Origin: Fictibacillus enclensis
Lineage (GTDB): Bacteria; Bacillota; Bacilli; Bacillales; Fictibacillaceae
Length of the DNA stretch: 64,000 bases
Reading direction: 5' to 3'
NCBI RefSeq assembly: GCF_001457035.1
Contig: NZ_KQ758617.1
Span: 1,116,001 to 1,180,000 of the forward strand
The notes beneath the pieces were generated by a model. That model did no database searches and was not told the origin of the DNA. It saw nothing but the letters and a program-made list of their open reading frames with translations. The position numbers and the translations under genes are program-made. Numbering within the stretch: position 1 is the stretch's first letter; each line of letters starts with the position of its first letter. Below are positions 9,769 through 19,259 of the stretch, piece after piece.

Positions 9769-10152
9769 ATGTTTTCAAGTCCTGTTTTTCAAATGCTGGA
9801 ACGAAGCCTGGATGGCACAGCATTAAAGCAAAAAGCGATTTCAGATAATATAGCCAATATCAACACACCCAACTATAAAGCGAAAAATGTCGAATTTCAT
9901 TCCAAGCTCCAGGAGAGCTTGCTGGCCTATCGTACCGAAAGCAGACATCTCGACTTCGGTTCAGGACCGATGTCCGGTTATTCTGTGACAACAAGCAATA
10001 GTACCGAGATCAATAACAATGGCAATAATGTGGATTTAGATGAACAAATGTCCGAACTTGCAAAAAATCAAATCATGAATCAGGCGCTTGTACAGCAGCT
10101 GAACGGGAAATTCAATTCAATTCAAATGGTGATTAAAGGAGGAAGAGCGTAA
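9769..10152 (+). CDS. flgB: Flagellar basal-body rod protein FlgB
   Basis: A 127-residue proximal rod subunit, first gene of the fla/che operon. The N-terminal rod-family motif is seen as LKQKAISDNIANINTPNYKAKNVEF (about residues 21-45), and the C-terminal helix ends QIMNQALVQQLNGKFNSIQMVI. Rod proteins are exported through the flagellar type III apparatus and assemble on the MS ring. The ribosome binding site is GAGGGGATTTA. flgC starts one base after the stop, indicating translational coupling. Confidence 0.96.
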   Translation: MFSSPVFQMLERSLDGTALKQKAISDNIANINTPNYKAKNVEFHSKLQESLLAYRTESRHLDFGSGPMSGYSVTTSNSTEINNNGNNVDLDEQMSELAKNQIMNQALVQQLNGKFNSIQMVIKGGRA

Positions 10153-10153
10153 G

Positions 10154-10591
10154 ATGGGGATGTTTACGGCATTAAATAGTTCAGCCTCAGCCTTGACCGC
10201 ACAGCGCTTGAAAATGGATGTGACGTCTTCGAATATCGCGAATGCGGATTCTACACACGGGACCCTGGTAAACGGCAAGTGGGAGCCGTACCGAAGAAAA
10301 ATGGTGGTTACCAGCCCGAATGAAAACTCATTCAACTCCCTGTTTCAATCGGCAAAAGGGGTTGGGGGGGTGAAGGTTATTGGCATCGTCGAAGATAAAA
10401 CTCCGTTTAAAACGGTCTACCAGCCGGATCATCCAGATGCCGATGCCGATGGGTATGTTCGGCTGCCAAACGTGGACCCTTTAAAAGAAATGGTCGACTT
10501 GGTCAGCACCACGCGCTCTTATGAAGCGAATGTGACCGCTCTTAATGCGGCAAAAGGAATCTATTTAAAATCACTGGAAATTGGAAGATAG
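10154..10591 (+). CDS. flgC: Flagellar basal-body rod protein FlgC
   Basis: A 145-residue proximal rod subunit. The rod signature is near the start (LKMDVTSSNIANADSTHG) and the C-terminal assembly helix reads PLKEMVDLVSTTRSYEANVTALNAAKG. The ATG overlaps the ribosome binding region inside the end of flgB (GGAGGAAGAGCGTAAG). It works with FlgB, FliE and the distal rod proteins. Confidence 0.96.
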   Translation: MGMFTALNSSASALTAQRLKMDVTSSNIANADSTHGTLVNGKWEPYRRKMVVTSPNENSFNSLFQSAKGVGGVKVIGIVEDKTPFKTVYQPDHPDADADGYVRLPNVDPLKEMVDLVSTTRSYEANVTALNAAKGIYLKSLEIGR

Positions 10592-10600
10592 GAGATACAT

Positions 10601-10903
10601 ATGAGCTCATTTACTATTTCTTCAGCTGCCCATTTGGCAAAAGCCGCCTATCCGGCACAAAAACAGAGCCCCTCAGCAGCAGAGCAGTCGTTTTCATCGA
10701 TGCTCGGGAAAATGATTAAGAATGTTAATGATTCACAGCATGCCTCAAACCAGGCAACAGAGCAGCTGGTAACAGGAAAAACCACCGACCTGCATCAAGT
10801 AATGATTGCTGCAGAAAAAGCCAGTCTTACCTTGCAAACGACATTGGAAATCAGAAACAAAGTAGTTGAAGCTTATCAGGAAGTGATGAGAACGCAACTA
10901 TAG
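10601..10903 (+). CDS. fliE: Flagellar hook-basal body complex protein FliE
   Basis: A 100-residue protein that joins the MS ring to the rod and is among the first exported subunits. The conserved C-terminal half is seen as TTDLHQVMIAAEKASLTLQTTLEIRNKVVEAYQEVMRTQL; the N-terminal half is low in similarity, as in the family. An AGGAGATAC ribosome binding site precedes the ATG. A gap of 109 bases to fliF follows. Confidence 0.95.
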   Translation: MSSFTISSAAHLAKAAYPAQKQSPSAAEQSFSSMLGKMIKNVNDSQHASNQATEQLVTGKTTDLHQVMIAAEKASLTLQTTLEIRNKVVEAYQEVMRTQL

Positions 10904-11012
10904 CATTCATTACTAAACTATTTCGAAAAGCTATCCTTGTTTGTAGGGGTAGGTTGATCGTTTTATTTGAAAAGCATAGAGGGTCCTTCATAGAAGTTAA
11001 TCGGGGGAAAGT

Positions 11013-12599
11013 ATGATTGATAAATTGAAACACGCCATGATGAGCATATATACAACGTTTAAAGAGAAACAGAAAAAACAAAAAGTGATTCTTATTGGTT
11101 CGATAGTGTTTGTTATTCTAGTAGCTTCATTTTTAGCCACCTTTCTGTTAAAGCCACGGCTGGTTCCTTTGTATTCGAATCTTTCCCCAGAAGAAGCGGG
11201 GCAGATAAAAGAAAGTCTGGATTCGAAAGGAATCACTTCTGAGCTTTCCAACGGGGGCCAGGTCATTTCTGTGCCAGAGGGTGTGGTGGATCAGTTGAAA
11301 GTGGACCTTGCCGCTGAGGGTATTCCGAAAAGCGGAAGCATCGATTACTCCTATTTCGGTGAAAATAAAGGCTTTGGCATGACAGACAATGAGTTTAATG
11401 TGATCGAAAAAGAAGCTACACAAACCGAAATTGAGAAGCTGATCAAAAGCATCAACGGCATCCAAGAGGCAAGCGTAATGATTACCACTCCTGACAAAAG
11501 CATATGGGTAGCAGATGAAAAAGCCTCCTCTTCTGCATCAGTCGTTCTTTCCCTTAAGCCGGGCTATAAACTGGACCAAAGCCAAGTGCAGTCCCTTTAT
11601 CATTTGGTTTCCAAAAGTGTGCCTGATCTGCCGGTTGAAAATATTGTGATTTCCGACCAGTACTCGAATACTTTTTCTTTAGACCAGGCGGGGACAAATT
11701 CAAACATGACCGCCTATGAAGAGCAGCGACAAATCAAGCAGGATATAGAAAAAGACCTGCAGCAGAGGGTCCAGCAAATGCTGGGCGCAATCGTGGGACC
11801 TGACAAAGTGGTATCCACGGTGACCGCTGATATTAATTTTACAAAAGTAAAATCAGAAGAAAAACTTGTCGAGCCGGTGGACAAAGAAAAAATGGAAGGC
11901 ATCAAGATAAGTGCTGAAAAGGTAAAAGAGACGTATAGCGGAAATGGTGCCCAGGCCGGCGGTGTGGATAATACTGGAGAAAGTGATATCCCAACGTATC
12001 AGGGCAGCGATGGGAATGGCCATGGTGACTATGAAAAAACGGAAGACCGGATTAATTACGAGGTCAACAGAATCAAAAATGAAATTGTAAAAAGTCCGTA
12101 TGAAGTAAAAGACCTCGGCATTCAAGTGATGGTTGAACCTCCAAAACCGGATGATCCATCTTCTCTTCCGCAGGGAACGCTGGACGATATAGAAAAGATG
12201 CTTGGAAATATCGTGCGCACAAGTATTTCGAAAGAGACTCCGAATCTTACTCAGCAGCAGATTGACAACAAAATTTTTGTTTCCGCCAAGCCGTTCAATG
12301 GAAAGCAGCAAACCACAGCACCGGCAAAGGATGGCCTTCCAATGTGGATCTATATAGCCGGCGGATTATTGGTCGCGGTGATTCTTGTTCTGGCCATCCA
12401 ACTCATGCGGAGAAGAAATACGAATGAACAGTTGGATGCGGGGGATTACCTCACCGATGAAACATTCTATAACGTGCCGGAAGTGAAAATGGCTCTCGAA
12501 GCTGAAGAGAATACAAGAAAAGAGCAAATCGAAAAAATGGCAAAAGACAAGCCGGAGGAATTTGCAAAACTGCTCCGCACATGGCTTTCAGAAGAATAG
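11013..12599 (+). CDS. fliF: Flagellar MS-ring protein FliF
   Basis: A 528-residue protein that oligomerises into the membrane MS ring, the base for rod, switch and export gate. Two transmembrane segments flank the ring-building domains: about residues 25-46 (VILIGSIVFVILVASFLATF) and about 443-465 (MWIYIAGGLLVAVILVLAIQ). The cytoplasmic tail that binds FliG is the last 60 residues, including FYNVPEVKMALEAEENTRKEQI. The ribosome binding site is GGGGGAAAG. fliG follows with almost no gap. Confidence 0.97.
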   Translation: MIDKLKHAMMSIYTTFKEKQKKQKVILIGSIVFVILVASFLATFLLKPRLVPLYSNLSPEEAGQIKESLDSKGITSELSNGGQVISVPEGVVDQLKVDLAAEGIPKSGSIDYSYFGENKGFGMTDNEFNVIEKEATQTEIEKLIKSINGIQEASVMITTPDKSIWVADEKASSSASVVLSLKPGYKLDQSQVQSLYHLVSKSVPDLPVENIVISDQYSNTFSLDQAGTNSNMTAYEEQRQIKQDIEKDLQQRVQQMLGAIVGPDKVVSTVTADINFTKVKSEEKLVEPVDKEKMEGIKISAEKVKETYSGNGAQAGGVDNTGESDIPTYQGSDGNGHGDYEKTEDRINYEVNRIKNEIVKSPYEVKDLGIQVMVEPPKPDDPSSLPQGTLDDIEKMLGNIVRTSISKETPNLTQQQIDNKIFVSAKPFNGKQQTTAPAKDGLPMWIYIAGGLLVAVILVLAIQLMRRRNTNEQLDAGDYLTDETFYNVPEVKMALEAEENTRKEQIEKMAKDKPEEFAKLLRTWLSEE

Positions 12600-12609
12600 G
12601 AGGATGGCT

Positions 12610-13623
12610 GTGGCTAAAAGTGTTAAAGAATTAAGTGGAAAAGAAAAAGCGGCCATGCTGATGATTTCTATGGGGCCAGATGCAGCAGCGCAAATTTATA
12701 AACACCTGCATGAAGATGAAATTGAGCGTCTCACTCTTCAAATCTCTCAGATCAGAAAAGTGGATGCAGAGGTGAAGGAAGTCATTCTGGAACAGTTTCA
12801 TCACCTGGCTCTTGCTCAGAATTATATTTCACAGGGCGGGATCGGCTATGCCAAAACAGTATTGGAAAAAGCGGTGGGAAAATCAGAAGCGATGGATATT
12901 ATTAACAGGCTCACCTCCACTCTTCAAGTCAGGCCCTTTGACTTTGCACGAAGAGCCGATCCGGGCCAGATTTTAAATTTTATTCAAAATGAACATCCGC
13001 AAACGATCGCTCTGATCCTTTCTTACCTTGACGCAGGTCAGGCAGGACAAATTCTTTCCGAATTGCCTCAGGCCATGCAGGGCGATGTCGCAAGAAGGAT
13101 TGCGGTGATGGACCGCACATCTCCGGAGATTATCAGCGAGGTGGAGCAAATCCTCGAACAAAAGCTGTCGGCAACCGTAAGCAATGATTTCACACAGGCT
13201 GGCGGGGTGGAATCGGTGGTTGATGTGCTTAACGGCGTGGACAGGGCAACAGAGAAAACCATCCTCGATGCCCTCGAAATACAGGATCCAGAACTGGCTG
13301 AGGAAATCAAGAAACGAATGTTTGTGTTTGAAGATGTCGTCAGTCTCGACAATCGGGCCATTCAGCGAATCATCAGAGAAGTGCCTAATGAAGACATGCT
13401 GCTCGCCTTGAAAGCGGCCAGTGAAGAAGTGAAAGAAGTCCTATTTAACAATATGTCGCAGAGAATGGCTGAAAATTATAAAGAAGAAATGGAATTTATG
13501 GGGCCAGTGAGGCTTCGTGATGTGGAAGACGCCCAGTCGAGAATTGTCGGTCTGATCCGCAAACTTGAAGATGCGGGTGAGATTGTGATCGCAAGAGGTG
13601 GGGGAGATGATATCGTTGTCTAG
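12610..13623 (+). CDS. fliG: Flagellar motor switch protein FliG
   Basis: A 337-residue rotor protein that binds the FliF tail, FliM and the stator. The N-terminal part (LSGKEKAAMLMISMGPDAAA), the middle EHPQTIALILSYL motif and the C-terminal charged torque helix (VRLRDVEDAQSRIVGLIRKLEDAGEIVI) are present. I place the start at GTG 12610, six bases after AGGAGG. The ATG at 12604 directly abuts that site, and starts further upstream read through fliF. The length then matches the B. subtilis protein (338). Confidence 0.95.
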   Translation: MAKSVKELSGKEKAAMLMISMGPDAAAQIYKHLHEDEIERLTLQISQIRKVDAEVKEVILEQFHHLALAQNYISQGGIGYAKTVLEKAVGKSEAMDIINRLTSTLQVRPFDFARRADPGQILNFIQNEHPQTIALILSYLDAGQAGQILSELPQAMQGDVARRIAVMDRTSPEIISEVEQILEQKLSATVSNDFTQAGGVESVVDVLNGVDRATEKTILDALEIQDPELAEEIKKRMFVFEDVVSLDNRAIQRIIREVPNEDMLLALKAASEEVKEVLFNNMSQRMAENYKEEMEFMGPVRLRDVEDAQSRIVGLIRKLEDAGEIVIARGGGDDIVV

Positions 13624-14392
13624 GATCATAAAGTCTTCCCTTGCTTTACAAGAGGATATCAACCGCAAAATAGAAATTCAACGTGTGATGCCAAATACAG
13701 GCAAGCTTGATGGCCGTTCTTGCCAGCCTGATGCCCGCAGCGAAGCCGATGCTCTTTTACAAGAAATTGAAAGAGAGTATCAGGAAGCCAAGCAAAAAAT
13801 GGAGCAGGAACGGCTTCAGCATGAAGAATTTCTTTTAAGAAGTAAAGAGGAATGGCAGCAGCAGGTAATTGCAGAGAGGGAAAACGCCCGTCAAACAGGG
13901 TATCAGGAAGGATTTTCGGCCGGTGAAATTGAAGGCCGGACAACTTATGAAAATTTGTTGACCATGGCAAAAACAACGGTCGACCGATCCAAAGAGGACT
14001 ATCTCCGCTATTTGGAAAGTGCGGAACCGATGATTATTGAATTAGCCAGCAAAATGGCTAGGAAACTCGTGGGAGATGTGCTGACAGAAAATCCTGAAGC
14101 CTGGAAAGAACTCGTCAGGAGATTGCTGAATGAAGTAAGGGAACATCCAGACGTTAAACTTTATGTCCACCCTAAATGGTATGAAACCACGCAAAATGCC
14201 AAACAAGAAATTCAGCAGGTTTTGATGCATTCAGCCACTTTGTTCATTTATCCTGACTTTAAGCTAAACGAAAATAATTGTGTTGTGGAATTTCCGTTCG
14301 GCAAAATAGAAGCCGGACTGGACAGCCAATTGAATGAACTAAAGAAAAAACTGATCGAAACGTTGGGTGAGCATCATGCTGAACATGAATAA
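13616..14392 (+). CDS. fliH: Flagellar export ATPase regulator FliH
   Basis: A protein of about 258 residues that holds the ATPase FliI at the switch C-ring and export gate. The first part (about residues 45-100) is a charged, glutamine/glutamate-rich coiled coil and the C-terminal half is the V-ATPase-E-like domain (AEPMIIELASKMARKLVGDV). The best start is TTG 13616, giving MSRIIKSS and lying nine bases after GGGGGAG; it overlaps the fliG stop by eight bases. GTG 13598 and ATG 13607 are possible but poorly spaced. Confidence 0.88.
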   Translation: MSRIIKSSLALQEDINRKIEIQRVMPNTGKLDGRSCQPDARSEADALLQEIEREYQEAKQKMEQERLQHEEFLLRSKEEWQQQVIAERENARQTGYQEGFSAGEIEGRTTYENLLTMAKTTVDRSKEDYLRYLESAEPMIIELASKMARKLVGDVLTENPEAWKELVRRLLNEVREHPDVKLYVHPKWYETTQNAKQEIQQVLMHSATLFIYPDFKLNENNCVVEFPFGKIEAGLDSQLNELKKKLIETLGEHHAEHE

Positions 14393-15689
14393 ACTGCACC
14401 AGGCGATCGACCGGCTGGATACCTATAAACGATATGGAAAAGTAACACAGGTGGTTGGACTGATGATTGAATCCAGGGGACCGCAGGCATCGATTGGAGA
14501 CATGTGCTATATCCATGCAGGAAACGGCCAGAAGATCAAAGCCGAAGTCGTGGGATTCAAGGAAGAAAACGTACTGTTAATGCCCTTCACGGCAATACAA
14601 TCGATTTGTGCAGGGAGCCTGGTGGAAGCCACCCACCGGCCAATGCAGATTAAAGCCGGACACGCTCTTATTGGCCAGGTGCTTGATGGATTGGGCAATC
14701 CGCTTGACGGCAGTCCCGCTCCAAAGGGGCTGAGCCATTTTCCGATAGAAAATGAACCGCCCAATCCCATGAAACGGCCGAGAATCAAAGAAAGCATCGA
14801 CCTTGGCATCCGCTCGATTGACAGTCTGATGACTGTAGGAAAAGGACAGAGAGTAGGGATTTTTGCCGGAAGCGGTGTGGGCAAATCCACCCTGATGGGC
14901 ATGGTCGCGCGAAACTCAACAGCAGATTTAAACGTTATTGCTTTGATTGGTGAGCGGGGCCGTGAGGTGATGGACTTTATTGAAAAGGACCTGGGAGAAG
15001 AGGGATTGAGAAAATCGGTTGTTGTGGTCGCGACCTCGGACCAGCCAGCCCTGATGCGGATCAAAGGGGCGCTCACCGCCACTGCGATCGCCGAATATTT
15101 CAGAAACCAGGGGAAAGATGTCATGCTGATGATGGATTCTGTTACCCGTTTTGCGATGGCCCAGCGTGAAATCGGCCTGGCTGTCGGTGAACCGCCGACC
15201 ACAAAAGGCTATACGCCTTCCGTTTTTGCATTATTGCCCAAATTGCTTGAACGGTCGGGCACCGATGCGCAAGGTTCGATTACGGCTTTCTACACTGTCT
15301 TAGTGGATGGTGATGATATGAATGAACCTATATCCGACACTGTACGGGGGATTTTGGATGGTCATTTTGTTCTTGACCGGAATCTTGCAAACAAAGGCCA
15401 ATTTCCCGCTATTAATGTGCTGAAAAGTGTTAGCCGGGTCATGAATGACATCGTGGATGACAGCCATAAAAAGGCAGCCCAAAAGTTTCGGGATCTGCTC
15501 GCTGTTTATACCGATGCAGAAGATCTTATAGCCATCGGTGCCTATAAGCGGGGTTCTTCAAGGAAAATTGATGAGGGGATTGATTTCCATCCTGGCATCC
15601 TGTCCTTTTTAAAACAGGATGTAGATGAAAAGGTTTCTTTTTATGATTCGATCTACAGACTGATGAGCGAGTTTGGAGGAGAACAGTAA
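14376..15689 (+). CDS. fliI: Flagellum-specific export ATPase FliI
   Basis: A protein of about 437 residues, homologous to the F1 beta subunit, that powers loading of flagellar proteins into the type III export gate. Walker A is in GIFAGSGVGKSTLMGM near residue 161, followed by GERGREVMDF and the Walker B region DVMLMMDSVTRFAMAQREI. I choose ATG 14376, five bases after GGGTGA; GTG 14367 and ATG 14385 are alternatives. The start lies inside the end of fliH (17 base overlap). Confidence 0.96.
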   Translation: MLNMNKLHQAIDRLDTYKRYGKVTQVVGLMIESRGPQASIGDMCYIHAGNGQKIKAEVVGFKEENVLLMPFTAIQSICAGSLVEATHRPMQIKAGHALIGQVLDGLGNPLDGSPAPKGLSHFPIENEPPNPMKRPRIKESIDLGIRSIDSLMTVGKGQRVGIFAGSGVGKSTLMGMVARNSTADLNVIALIGERGREVMDFIEKDLGEEGLRKSVVVVATSDQPALMRIKGALTATAIAEYFRNQGKDVMLMMDSVTRFAMAQREIGLAVGEPPTTKGYTPSVFALLPKLLERSGTDAQGSITAFYTVLVDGDDMNEPISDTVRGILDGHFVLDRNLANKGQFPAINVLKSVSRVMNDIVDDSHKKAAQKFRDLLAVYTDAEDLIAIGAYKRGSSRKIDEGIDFHPGILSFLKQDVDEKVSFYDSIYRLMSEFGGEQ

Positions 15690-15691
15690 CT

Positions 15692-16129
15692 ATGGCATTT
15701 CAATTTAAAATGGAAAAATTATTATCCATTAAAACAAAGGAAAAAGAAGTTGTCCAATCCGAGTACGGAGAAAGTGTAAAAAAGTTTGAACAGCTGGCTC
15801 AGTCGCTTTACGAATTGCTGAAAAAAAAGGAAGAAATCGAGCAGCATTCCGGCAATCAGTTTAAAACAAAAGTGGTTATTAATGAGATTCAGCAAACTCA
15901 GCGGTTCCTGCTTTCTCTTACACAGCAGATCGGCAGTATCCAAACACAAGTGCAAAGAGCGAGAGAGAAGATGAATCATGTGCATATTCAGCTGCTCGAA
16001 AAAACAATGGAAGTCAAAAAATTTGAAAAGATGAAGGAACGGCAGTTTTCCGTCTATCAGCAAACGCTGACAGCCATCGAAAACAAGCAGAATGATGAAT
16101 ACTCTGTTTTGCGCTATATAAACCATTGA
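15692..16129 (+). CDS. fliJ: Flagellar export protein FliJ
   Basis: A 145-residue, almost wholly helical, lysine- and glutamine-rich coiled-coil protein. FliJ is the central stalk of the FliH-FliI complex and resembles the gamma subunit of F1-ATPase. The typical start MAFQFKMEKLLSIKTKEKE is seen. It begins two bases after the fliI stop, with GGAGGAGAACAG as ribosome binding site. Confidence 0.93.
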   Translation: MAFQFKMEKLLSIKTKEKEVVQSEYGESVKKFEQLAQSLYELLKKKEEIEQHSGNQFKTKVVINEIQQTQRFLLSLTQQIGSIQTQVQRAREKMNHVHIQLLEKTMEVKKFEKMKERQFSVYQQTLTAIENKQNDEYSVLRYINH

Positions 16130-16144
16130 AATTAGGTGGAGAGG

Positions 16145-16741
16145 TTGGAAGGAAAAGAAAAAACGAAAAAGTTTTCCTGGTTTTTGTTTGTGATCGTCAT
16201 GCCGGCCCTTTTCGTTGTCGTCATCATGGGAATGATCCTTATGTTTCTTGGCGTTGACATTGCTGGAAAGGCAAAGGAAATTGGCAGCTATCTTCCTGGC
16301 CTGTCGTCATTGGCGCAACAGGATCGAAATTCTGCATCCGTTAACGAAAATACCGTTCAATCAGAAAAGACATACTGGGAAAAGAAAGTTAAGGAACGCG
16401 ATCAAATGATCAAGCTTCTTCAAAGCGATGTGGACAAAAAAGAGAAAGAAGTGCAGAGCCTGAAAGCGGATTTGACCGCAGCACAAAACCAGCCGGAAGA
16501 AAATACAACCGGAACCGACGGCTCTGTCACCAAAGACGATGGACATGAGAAGCAAAAGAAAATTACCGCCTGGTATAATGCGATGTCTCCTAAAAATGCC
16601 GCGGACATCTTGTCTAAAATGGATATAAAAGATGCGGCCGACATCATGAAAGAGCTGGATGAAGAAGTGACGAGCAGCATCCTGGCCAAGATGGATCCCG
16701 GCAAGGCGGCAGATCTGACGTTAAAAATGCAATCAAACTAA
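16145..16741 (+). CDS. ylxF: MotE/YlxF family flagellar protein
   Basis: A protein of about 198 residues with one N-terminal transmembrane segment (about 10-37), a charged coiled coil (YWEKKVKERDQMIKLLQSDV onward) and a C-terminal helical repeat domain (YNAMSPKNAADILSKMDIKDAADIMKELDEE) like the MgtE N-terminal domain. This layout is that of YlxF of B. subtilis and the MotE-type chaperones, which are thought to assist stator or motor assembly. Start TTG 16145 has AGGTGGAGAGG upstream; GTG 16136 lies within that site. Confidence 0.85.
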   Translation: MEGKEKTKKFSWFLFVIVMPALFVVVIMGMILMFLGVDIAGKAKEIGSYLPGLSSLAQQDRNSASVNENTVQSEKTYWEKKVKERDQMIKLLQSDVDKKEKEVQSLKADLTAAQNQPEENTTGTDGSVTKDDGHEKQKKITAWYNAMSPKNAADILSKMDIKDAADIMKELDEEVTSSILAKMDPGKAADLTLKMQSN

Positions 16742-16756
16742 CGGAGGGAAAGCAGA

Positions 16757-17959
16757 GTGAAAATGGCTGAAATGGCAGGGATGGATCGCTTACCGGTTAT
16801 GGTACAAAGGTCTGCTTTACCTGGCTGCGCGTCTCCCGGTTCTTCCCTTTTTTCCGAAGAGCTTGAACAGTCCCAAAAAAATATACAATCGCCTAAACAT
16901 GCCGAATTACCTTCCGGGACAATCAGTGAGGAGCTCAAAGGGCTGATTAAAGGATGGGTCGCATTACTGGGAGAACAAGGTCAAACTCAAAAAGAAGAAG
17001 TGCTGGATATGACGGAGGTCAAAAGTCTGTTGCAGCATTTGCCTGCTGCATGGATCTCCGAAATTACCAATCTCGTACAAAATGTTCAATTCCCTGTTTC
17101 CTTCGAAAAGGAACGGTCATCGCCACCTGCACAAATGATCACGGCATTCATTCTTCTGGAGTCGGCAGTAGAAGGAAAGCATTCAACGCTCACTGCTACA
17201 AAAGCAACGGATGACGTCATATCCGGCATTCATAAAGGAATCAAACAATTGTTTCCCTTTTTAAAAGAGCAGCAACATGTCTCTATGAAGATGCTGGCCG
17301 AACAGCTGGAGCAGCGATTGGCAGGTTATGAAACAAAACCTGGTGCAACTTTGAACGCTAAACCTTTTCTTGAACCAGTGGTCATAGCAAATAACCAGAA
17401 AAACATAGTACCAGCAATATCTCAAAAGACAAGTGAGACGGATGTTCATCAGCATACCAACCGGCCGGTATCTTTTATGGGGCAGGGCGGCTTTATTCCA
17501 GTGCTGAAGCAATTTGAACTTCATGTTCAACCCGAAAAAGAAGGAAACAGTACAAAAACATTTGTCCAAGAGATTGAAAAAATTATTCTTGGCGGCAAAT
17601 TTTCAGCAAGTACAAATGGAATGGCAAAACTAAACATCCGGCTGACGCCTGAACATCTTGGAACTTTGAATATTGAACTGATCTCCAAAAATGGTGAACT
17701 GTCAGCAAAAATCATGACAAGCTCACTGGGTGCAAAGGAAATGATGGAGTCCCATATTCATTTGCTGAAGAATAACTTGAGCACCAGCCATATTCAGCTT
17801 GACCGTGTGGTTGTTGTAGACCAGTCACCTGAACAGGGGTTCACGCAGCAGGGATCAAATTCCGGAAACCAGCAGGACCGTGGCCGGCCGCCACTGCAGG
17901 AGAGGCGGACAGAAGAGGAATTTTACGACTTGCTTCAAGACATGGTGAAGGAGGGATAA
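16757..17959 (+). CDS. fliK: Flagellar hook-length control protein FliK
   Basis: A 400-residue exported molecular ruler. The first 270 residues are poorly conserved and rich in Gln, Ser, Lys and Pro. The conserved hook-length domain lies at about 290-360 (MAKLNIRLTPEHLGTLNIE followed by LSAKIMTSSLGAKEMMESHI), which interacts with FlhB to switch export from hook to filament type. The start is GTG, eight bases after GGAGGG. It is followed by flgD two bases after the stop. Confidence 0.93.
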   Translation: MKMAEMAGMDRLPVMVQRSALPGCASPGSSLFSEELEQSQKNIQSPKHAELPSGTISEELKGLIKGWVALLGEQGQTQKEEVLDMTEVKSLLQHLPAAWISEITNLVQNVQFPVSFEKERSSPPAQMITAFILLESAVEGKHSTLTATKATDDVISGIHKGIKQLFPFLKEQQHVSMKMLAEQLEQRLAGYETKPGATLNAKPFLEPVVIANNQKNIVPAISQKTSETDVHQHTNRPVSFMGQGGFIPVLKQFELHVQPEKEGNSTKTFVQEIEKIILGGKFSASTNGMAKLNIRLTPEHLGTLNIELISKNGELSAKIMTSSLGAKEMMESHIHLLKNNLSTSHIQLDRVVVVDQSPEQGFTQQGSNSGNQQDRGRPPLQERRTEEEFYDLLQDMVKEG

Positions 17960-17961
17960 AG

Positions 17962-18417
17962 ATGTCTTCAACGATAAACAATGATTTGTATTTATCTTCG
18001 CTTCAAAAAAGAGACACACAGTCTGGTGGATCATCTATTTTGGGCAAAGACGATTTTTTGAAAATATTGATGACCCAGCTGCAAAACCAGGAACCTGCAA
18101 GCCCCATGGAAGATAAAGAATTTATCTCCCAGATGGCAACTTTCTCTTCCTTGGAGCAATTGACCAATATGAACAGCAGCATCGATCAAATGATTTCAAA
18201 ACAATCGGCACAGACGTTCATGCTGCAGAGCGGAATGATCGGCAAAAGCGTGTCCTATACAGTGGAAACGACAGATGCTGATGGAACACAACAAGAGAGA
18301 AAAACAGGCACAGTTAAAGCGGTTTTATTTGAAAATGGTGCCTCCAAATTCCAATTGGAGGATGGAAATGTGGTTGATTTGTCATCCATTACGAAGCTCG
18401 AAAACAAGAACAGTTAA
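17962..18417 (+). CDS. flgD: Flagellar hook assembly scaffold protein FlgD
   Basis: A 151-residue hook cap protein needed for polymerisation of hook subunits. The conserved N-terminal part (LGKDDFLKILMTQLQNQEP and EFISQMATFSSLEQLTNM) is complete. It is shorter than the enterobacterial protein and, like the Bacillus family, lacks the Fn3-type extension. The gene sits between fliK and the hook gene. Confidence 0.95.
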   Translation: MSSTINNDLYLSSLQKRDTQSGGSSILGKDDFLKILMTQLQNQEPASPMEDKEFISQMATFSSLEQLTNMNSSIDQMISKQSAQTFMLQSGMIGKSVSYTVETTDADGTQQERKTGTVKAVLFENGASKFQLEDGNVVDLSSITKLENKNS

Positions 18418-18447
18418 TATTCACTTAACAAAATAGGGGGATTTCAA

Positions 18448-19212
18448 ATGCTACGTTCAATGTATTCCGGAATCAGCGGGATGAAGAACTTTCAAACCAA
18501 GCTGGATGTGATTGGAAACAATATTGCCAATGTGAACACCTATGGCTTTAAAAAAGGGAGAGCGACGTTTAAGGATCTTGTCAGCCAGCAAGTTGCCGGT
18601 GCATCCAACGGAACGAATCCTAAACAGATTGGACTTGGCTCCCAGCTGGCAACCATCGATACAATCGATACTCAGGGAAGCACTCAGACCACAGGAAGAG
18701 CCCTCGACCTAGCGATTTCAGGTGACGGGTATTTCAAGGTGAGAACTTCAAATGGAAATCTGCTCACACGTGCAGGGAATTTTTATTTAAACAATGACGG
18801 TACGATCGTAAATGGAGACGGATACGAGCTGCTCGATACAGGAAACAACCCGATTAACATACCGCAAAACGCCAGCAGCTTCAGCGTTGGACCGGACGGA
18901 AAGATTACGGTCGTGGATGCTGCCAGTCCGGGTGCACCTATAGGGATTACGAAGGTAACGAATCCCGAGGGACTTGAAAAGGCAGGAAGCAATCTTTACC
19001 GTCCAACCGCCAATTCACAGATTGTCTCCAATACTTCTCCTGGTACAGGTGGGGCTGGAGATTTGGTATCCGGCGCTCTGGAAATGTCCAATGTCGACCT
19101 CTCTGAAGAATTTACCGACATGATTGTGGCGCAAAGAGGGTTTCAAGCCAACACGAAAATCATTACAACCTCGGATGAAATATTGCAGGAGCTTGTGAAT
19201 CTTAAACGATAG
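18448..19212 (+). CDS. flgE: Flagellar hook protein FlgE
   Basis: A 254-residue hook subunit. The N-terminus (MLRSMYSGISGMKNFQTKLD and GNNIANVNTYGFKKGR) and C-terminus (VDLSEEFTDMIVAQRGFQAN) form the coiled core shared with rod proteins. Its length and position match the short B. subtilis hook protein (264 residues), which was once named flgG. FlgG-type distal rod genes are elsewhere in Bacillus genomes, so hook protein is the better call. Confidence 0.9.
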   Translation: MLRSMYSGISGMKNFQTKLDVIGNNIANVNTYGFKKGRATFKDLVSQQVAGASNGTNPKQIGLGSQLATIDTIDTQGSTQTTGRALDLAISGDGYFKVRTSNGNLLTRAGNFYLNNDGTIVNGDGYELLDTGNNPINIPQNASSFSVGPDGKITVVDAASPGAPIGITKVTNPEGLEKAGSNLYRPTANSQIVSNTSPGTGGAGDLVSGALEMSNVDLSEEFTDMIVAQRGFQANTKIITTSDEILQELVNLKR

Positions 19213-19259
19213 GCAAGAATGGAGGAAAAATAAGGGGAGCCTTATTAATAAACCATAAT

